A stretch of DNA of 64,000 nucleotides from Haloarcula marina. GTDB taxonomy: Archaea > Halobacteriota > Halobacteria > Halobacteriales > Haloarculaceae. Both the position numbers and the translations under genes were made by a program. How positions within the stretch are numbered: position 1 is the first letter of the stretch; the number at the start of each line of letters is the position of its first letter. The notes beneath the pieces are model-generated. The model saw only the letters and a list, made by a program, of their open reading frames with translations, ran no database searches and was not told the DNA's origin. The stretch is from positions 248,001-312,000 of the forward strand of contig NZ_CP100405.1 of the NCBI RefSeq assembly GCF_024218775.1, written 5' to 3'. This document shows positions 61,207 through 64,000 of this stretch, piece after piece.

Positions 61207-61773
61207 TTAGAGTGATCCATCTACGCTATGAATGAGACAGGAGATAGTGAGTTCACGGAACTGTTTCCACCAGCGGCGTGAGCGGACGAGCGCGCCGTAC
61301 TTCCGCTTGAGTGTTGAGTTGACGGTCTCAGATTGACTCCGTTGGGCGTGGAGATCAGCGTCTAAGCGTGCGTTCTATGCCTTGTGGAGCGATGTGAACT
61401 CACGGTGCTTGATCAGTGGGTAAATCTCGTGTTGACGGGCAAGCCGTCTGGTTTTCTGATCGTCGTAGCCTTTGTCACCGAGCAGGATGTCAATGGTCTC
61501 GGGGTTGCGCTTGATCAAGGACGGAGCAATCTGGCTATCGTGTTTTCGTGTCGTCGTCACGTGTAAATCGATGATTGCGTTCACCCTCGTATCGATCAAT
61601 AGTGTCGCTTTGAGTTGCTGAATCCTCAGTTTCGCTCGTTTCGTGTAGTGTTTCGAGGCGTGACTCCGCTCGAGGCCTGAGGCATCGATGCTAACAATAC
61701 CGTTCGTCGGCAGCTGGGTTACTGAGAGAGTGAGAAGCACGCGCCAGATAGCCATCTCTAGGCGGTCGAACAT
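61207..61773 (-). pseudogene. IS5-type transposase fragment with in-frame TAG
   Basis: Catalytic part of an IS5-family haloarchaeal transposase: GIVSIDASGLERSHASKHYT (first Asp), ILLGDKGYDDQKTRRLARQH (second Asp), HREFTSLHKA, then a TAG, then NARLDADLHAQRSQSETVN and KRKYGALVRSRRWWKQFREL (Glu region) to a TAA at 61207-61209. The TAG falls where I expect Trp (TGG), so it is a nonsense mutation. The N-terminal DNA-binding part is missing. Not functional. Confidence 0.85.
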
Positions 61774-61960
61774 TTTGCATAAAGCACACTGGCGAGGGAG
61801 AGAGATGCGTCCGTTCGGGAAGGACTCCAGAAAGCAACCACGACTGGCCGCTCCAGCCCATCTGCTCTTCGATCTCGATCCATCCCTGGCTCAGTACGAC
61901 GTACCAGAAGTGAACCAGTCCGTGCAGTACGAGGAAGACGGCTACCGCGATTTGAATCAT
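61774..61960 (-). pseudogene. 5' fragment of a small membrane protein cut by the IS5 remnant
   Basis: MIQIAVAVFLVLHGLVHFWY and SQGWIEIEEQMGWSGQSWLL form a good membrane-protein N-terminus, after which the frame enters the transposon remnant. The rest of the gene is absent from the window, so it was truncated by the insertion. It is next to the SRPBCC gene on the same strand; the two were possibly one operon. Confidence 0.6.
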
Positions 61961-62018
61961 AGGGTACAGCCTCCTCGGTACGCACCGACTTTCCCGAAAC
62001 GTTCGTGTACGGCTAGAC

Positions 62019-62615
62019 TCACATGCGGGCACCTCGCTCCGAACTGACCTGCGAAGTTGGTTGCTCCGCGAGCCGTTCCGCCCGCTCTTGTAGTCCCCGC
62101 AGCATACCGTAGGTCATCAAGAACGTGACCGGGTCGAGCACCGATCGAGCGCCGATACGAACCGCGGGGTTCGCTGGCAGACGATTCCGAGAGCGGACGA
62201 GCAGTCGCGTCGCTCGGTCGTCGAGCGGTTCGAGGACGAACGACCAGACCCACCACGCCGGCTCGTCGGGCGTTCGGAGGACCAGCGCCCACTCCGGATT
62301 GAGCTTGACCACCTCCAGCGTCGCGTCCGGGAACCGATCAGCCTGACCGAGACGGTTGGTGTCGCCCACAGCAAGGTCTTGCCACTCTGGAACGATGCAG
62401 TCGGCGCTGTGGATGTCGAGGACGACGAGGTTCTCCGCCCACTCGTAGCTGTAGAACCGGTCCCGTTCTTGACCGAGTTGGCGCAGCCACGGCCAAATGG
62501 CGTTGGACGGGACGTCGATAGTGATCGCCATCGTCGACGCTGCATCTGCGTCCGGTAGCAGGTCATCGCCGGGAAGTGACCGTTCGACCTTTGCCGCTGT
62601 TGCTCCCCAGTTCAG
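62019..62615 (-). CDS. SRPBCC-type polyketide-cyclase-like protein with unusual start
   Basis: Core: MAITIDVPSNAIWPWLRQLG, FYSYEWAENLVVLDIHSADC, VPEWQDLAVGDTNRLG. Related proteins begin about 28 residues before the internal Met (NWGATxxEVxxxxPGDDLLPD), and that sequence is present here in frame (NWGATAAKVERSLPGDDLLP) but without ATG, GTG or TTG: the codon before NWGAT is CTG (62613-62615), and a TGA lies eight codons further up. Either CTG is used, translation begins at the ATG at 62531 with a short protein, or the gene is damaged. Ligand unknown. Confidence 0.65.
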   Translation of the reverse strand: MNWGATAAKVERSLPGDDLLPDADAASTMAITIDVPSNAIWPWLRQLGQERDRFYSYEWAENLVVLDIHSADCIVPEWQDLAVGDTNRLGQADRFPDATLEVVKLNPEWALVLRTPDEPAWWVWSFVLEPLDDRATRLLVRSRNRLPANPAVRIGARSVLDPVTFLMTYGMLRGLQERAERLAEQPTSQVSSERGARM

Positions 62616-62666
62616 TCCGCTGGTTCCACCAGGTGGTCACTGTCTGCGTTCGAACCTGCTCTGGAC

Positions 62667-63791
62667 TCACTCCGACTGGTCTCTCCTAGTTTCGGTTGGC
62701 TCAGTATCCCGGATGCGAACTGAATCACCCTCCCCTCGCTTGGTGAGTTCCCGCTGCGGGAAGGGAATCTTGATACCTTCTCGGTTGAACGCAGATTTGA
62801 CGCTGTGGATGACGGCCTGGACCGACAGCCACTTTCGCTGTGGCGTCGGATTGTCTATCCAGAACCGGAGTTCGAGTACGACGGCTGAATCATCGAATCG
62901 AACCGGAAACACCTGCGGGGCTGGCTGGCTCATTATCTCGTTGAGGTCCGCGATCGCCTCCAGCGCGATCGCCCCCGCACGCTCGGGGTCCACGTCGTAA
63001 TCGATCCCGATTTCGACACGCTGTCGTAGTTTCCCTTCCACACTTCGGTTGATGATCGTTCGATTTCCGACGGCTTCGTTCGGGAGGACGACGTGCTCAC
63101 CGTCGAGATTACGGAGCCGGACGTGATTGACCGTGATTTCAGTAATAAAGCCTTCGTGCTCCCCGATTCTGACCCAGTGGCCGACGTCGAACGGCCGTGA
63201 GAGCATCAGGACGAACCCCGCGAGAATCGACGCGAGCGTGCTTTGGAACGCTAAGCCGAGAATAATCCCGAGGACGCCAGCACCCAACAGGAGATTGCTC
63301 AGCTGAAACCCCCAGAGTGAGAACGTTCCAAACACCGCGAGGGTGTAGAGTACGATCTGGCCGACGTAGAAGCTGACACGACGCTGGTGGGCCGATGTCA
63401 CTCGGATTCTAGAGCGGGTTCCGTCCAGAAGCAATCCTTTGAGAAGCCGTGTGCCAGTGTACGCGGCGACGAAGAGGACGACCGAGAGGAGTACACGGAC
63501 ACCAGTATCGACACCGACCTGGACGAAGCCCGCGATTTCCAGCGCGTCAGTCGTTGCGTCCCACCTGTCCAACAGGACGAAGGCGACGACGGAAGCCAGT
63601 ACAAGAAGCAGTCCCGCTCGCACGATTTCGGCGGTCTCGGTTCGAACGTAGGACTGAAGATACGTTCCAAGATACCAAATCACTCCTCCGATGACAACTG
63701 CTCCGGCGATGATCGTCAGGGCCTCGTCAAACGAAGGGCTGGACTGGAGCGGGACTTGAAGGGGTAGAATACAACACGAAGTTCCTCGCAT
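62667..63791 (-). CDS. MscS-type small-conductance mechanosensitive channel
   Basis: 374 residues. Three to five N-terminal membrane helices, the pore helix LGAGVLGIILGLAFQSTLAS near residue 175 (Gly/Ala packing of TM3), then the beta domain FDVGHWVRIGEHEGFITEIT and VVLPNEAVGNRTIINRS. It releases solutes on hypo-osmotic shock. It complements the ion-transport genes to its left. It is the last complete gene of the window. Confidence 0.92.
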   Translation of the reverse strand: MRGTSCCILPLQVPLQSSPSFDEALTIIAGAVVIGGVIWYLGTYLQSYVRTETAEIVRAGLLLVLASVVAFVLLDRWDATTDALEIAGFVQVGVDTGVRVLLSVVLFVAAYTGTRLLKGLLLDGTRSRIRVTSAHQRRVSFYVGQIVLYTLAVFGTFSLWGFQLSNLLLGAGVLGIILGLAFQSTLASILAGFVLMLSRPFDVGHWVRIGEHEGFITEITVNHVRLRNLDGEHVVLPNEAVGNRTIINRSVEGKLRQRVEIGIDYDVDPERAGAIALEAIADLNEIMSQPAPQVFPVRFDDSAVVLELRFWIDNPTPQRKWLSVQAVIHSVKSAFNREGIKIPFPQRELTKRGEGDSVRIRDTEPTETRRDQSE

Positions 63792-63969
63792 GAGACGTTG
63801 AGAGACGAGCTACTTTGATAAAGAACGGGCGATGTCGTGTTCCGCAGGTAACTGTTAAGAATCCAACTCCGTTGAAGCACTCAGAGAACTACAGATTCCA
63901 CCGAGAGCGCACCCGTTGCAGGCCCTGCGACTCGATGAAGACAGATGACTTGTCGCGCAGTACTGGTAA

Positions 63970-63988
63970 GGCGTTATTCTGTAACGCC
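63970..63988. repeat. 7-bp inverted repeat near the window end
   Basis: ggcgtta and taacgcc flank the 5-bp loop ttctg. It could be a terminator or operator for a gene beyond the window. The 209 bp after 63791 hold no visible gene. Confidence 0.4.
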
Positions 63989-64000
63989 ACCCAGACTCGT

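Overview
The window is haloarchaeal. Coding sequence is GC-rich. Nearly all predicted proteins are acidic (D/E-rich). Exported proteins carry twin-arginine lipoprotein signals. Promoters show archaeal TATA boxes about 25-30 bp before leaderless start codons. Families specific to haloarchaea recur: bacterio-opsin-activator HTH, amphi-Trp, DUF7344-like, DUF5789-like, DUF7563-like and small zinc-ribbon proteins. No rRNA, tRNA or CRISPR array was recognised.

Region 1 (1-3.2 kb) holds three Gln/Pro-rich, probably disordered proteins (one cut by the window start, one ending in two CBS domains) and a bacterio-opsin-activator-type regulator. Region 2 (4-10.9 kb) is mixed: an FAD aromatic-type monooxygenase, a stand-alone ADP-forming acyl-CoA synthetase alpha subunit divergent from a MaoC dehydratase, a soluble PAS/MCP transducer, UspA, a GNAT acetyltransferase and a gamma-carbonic-anhydrase-like protein.

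Region 3 (11-41.1 kb) is a large catabolic block. It contains an IclR regulator, an acyl/aryl-CoA ligase, an ADP-forming acyl-CoA synthetase (alpha and beta) coupled to a hot-dog thioesterase, a gentisate 1,2-dioxygenase-like cupin, a complete branched-chain-amino-acid-type ABC importer (two binding proteins, two permeases, two ATPases), an FAH-family hydrolase, an SDR, an aldehyde dehydrogenase and a giant FAD/Fe-S D-2-hydroxyacid dehydrogenase. It ends in a four-gene translationally coupled side-chain beta-oxidation operon (HADH-ECH fusion, thiolase, DUF35, CoA ligase) next to a winged-helix regulator. Together these suggest uptake of an aromatic acid, CoA activation, side-chain removal, ring hydroxylation to gentisate (perhaps at the CoA-thioester level), ring cleavage and hydrolysis to central metabolites. 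The exact substrate cannot be read from sequence.

Region 4 (41.2-64 kb) is accessory in character. It starts with a tyrosine recombinase and a HEPN/nucleotidyltransferase pair. It continues with paired TrmB-like regulators, a basic-tailed single-histone-fold protein, several zinc-ribbon microproteins and many ion or stress genes: AI-2E-type permease, PiT transporter, DUF1328, a diadenylate cyclase (c-di-AMP) in an operon with a CPA2 cation/proton antiporter, a CaCA exchanger and MscS. A shared upstream element resembling TCACCCGRTTAATCA occurs at near-constant distance before four of these transcription units and at looser spacing before three more, suggesting one regulon. Transposon debris lies at 51.2 kb (IS200/IS605-like mini-element next to a truncated aldehyde dehydrogenase) and 59.3-61.9 kb (broken DDE/IS5-type transposases, AT-richer DNA).
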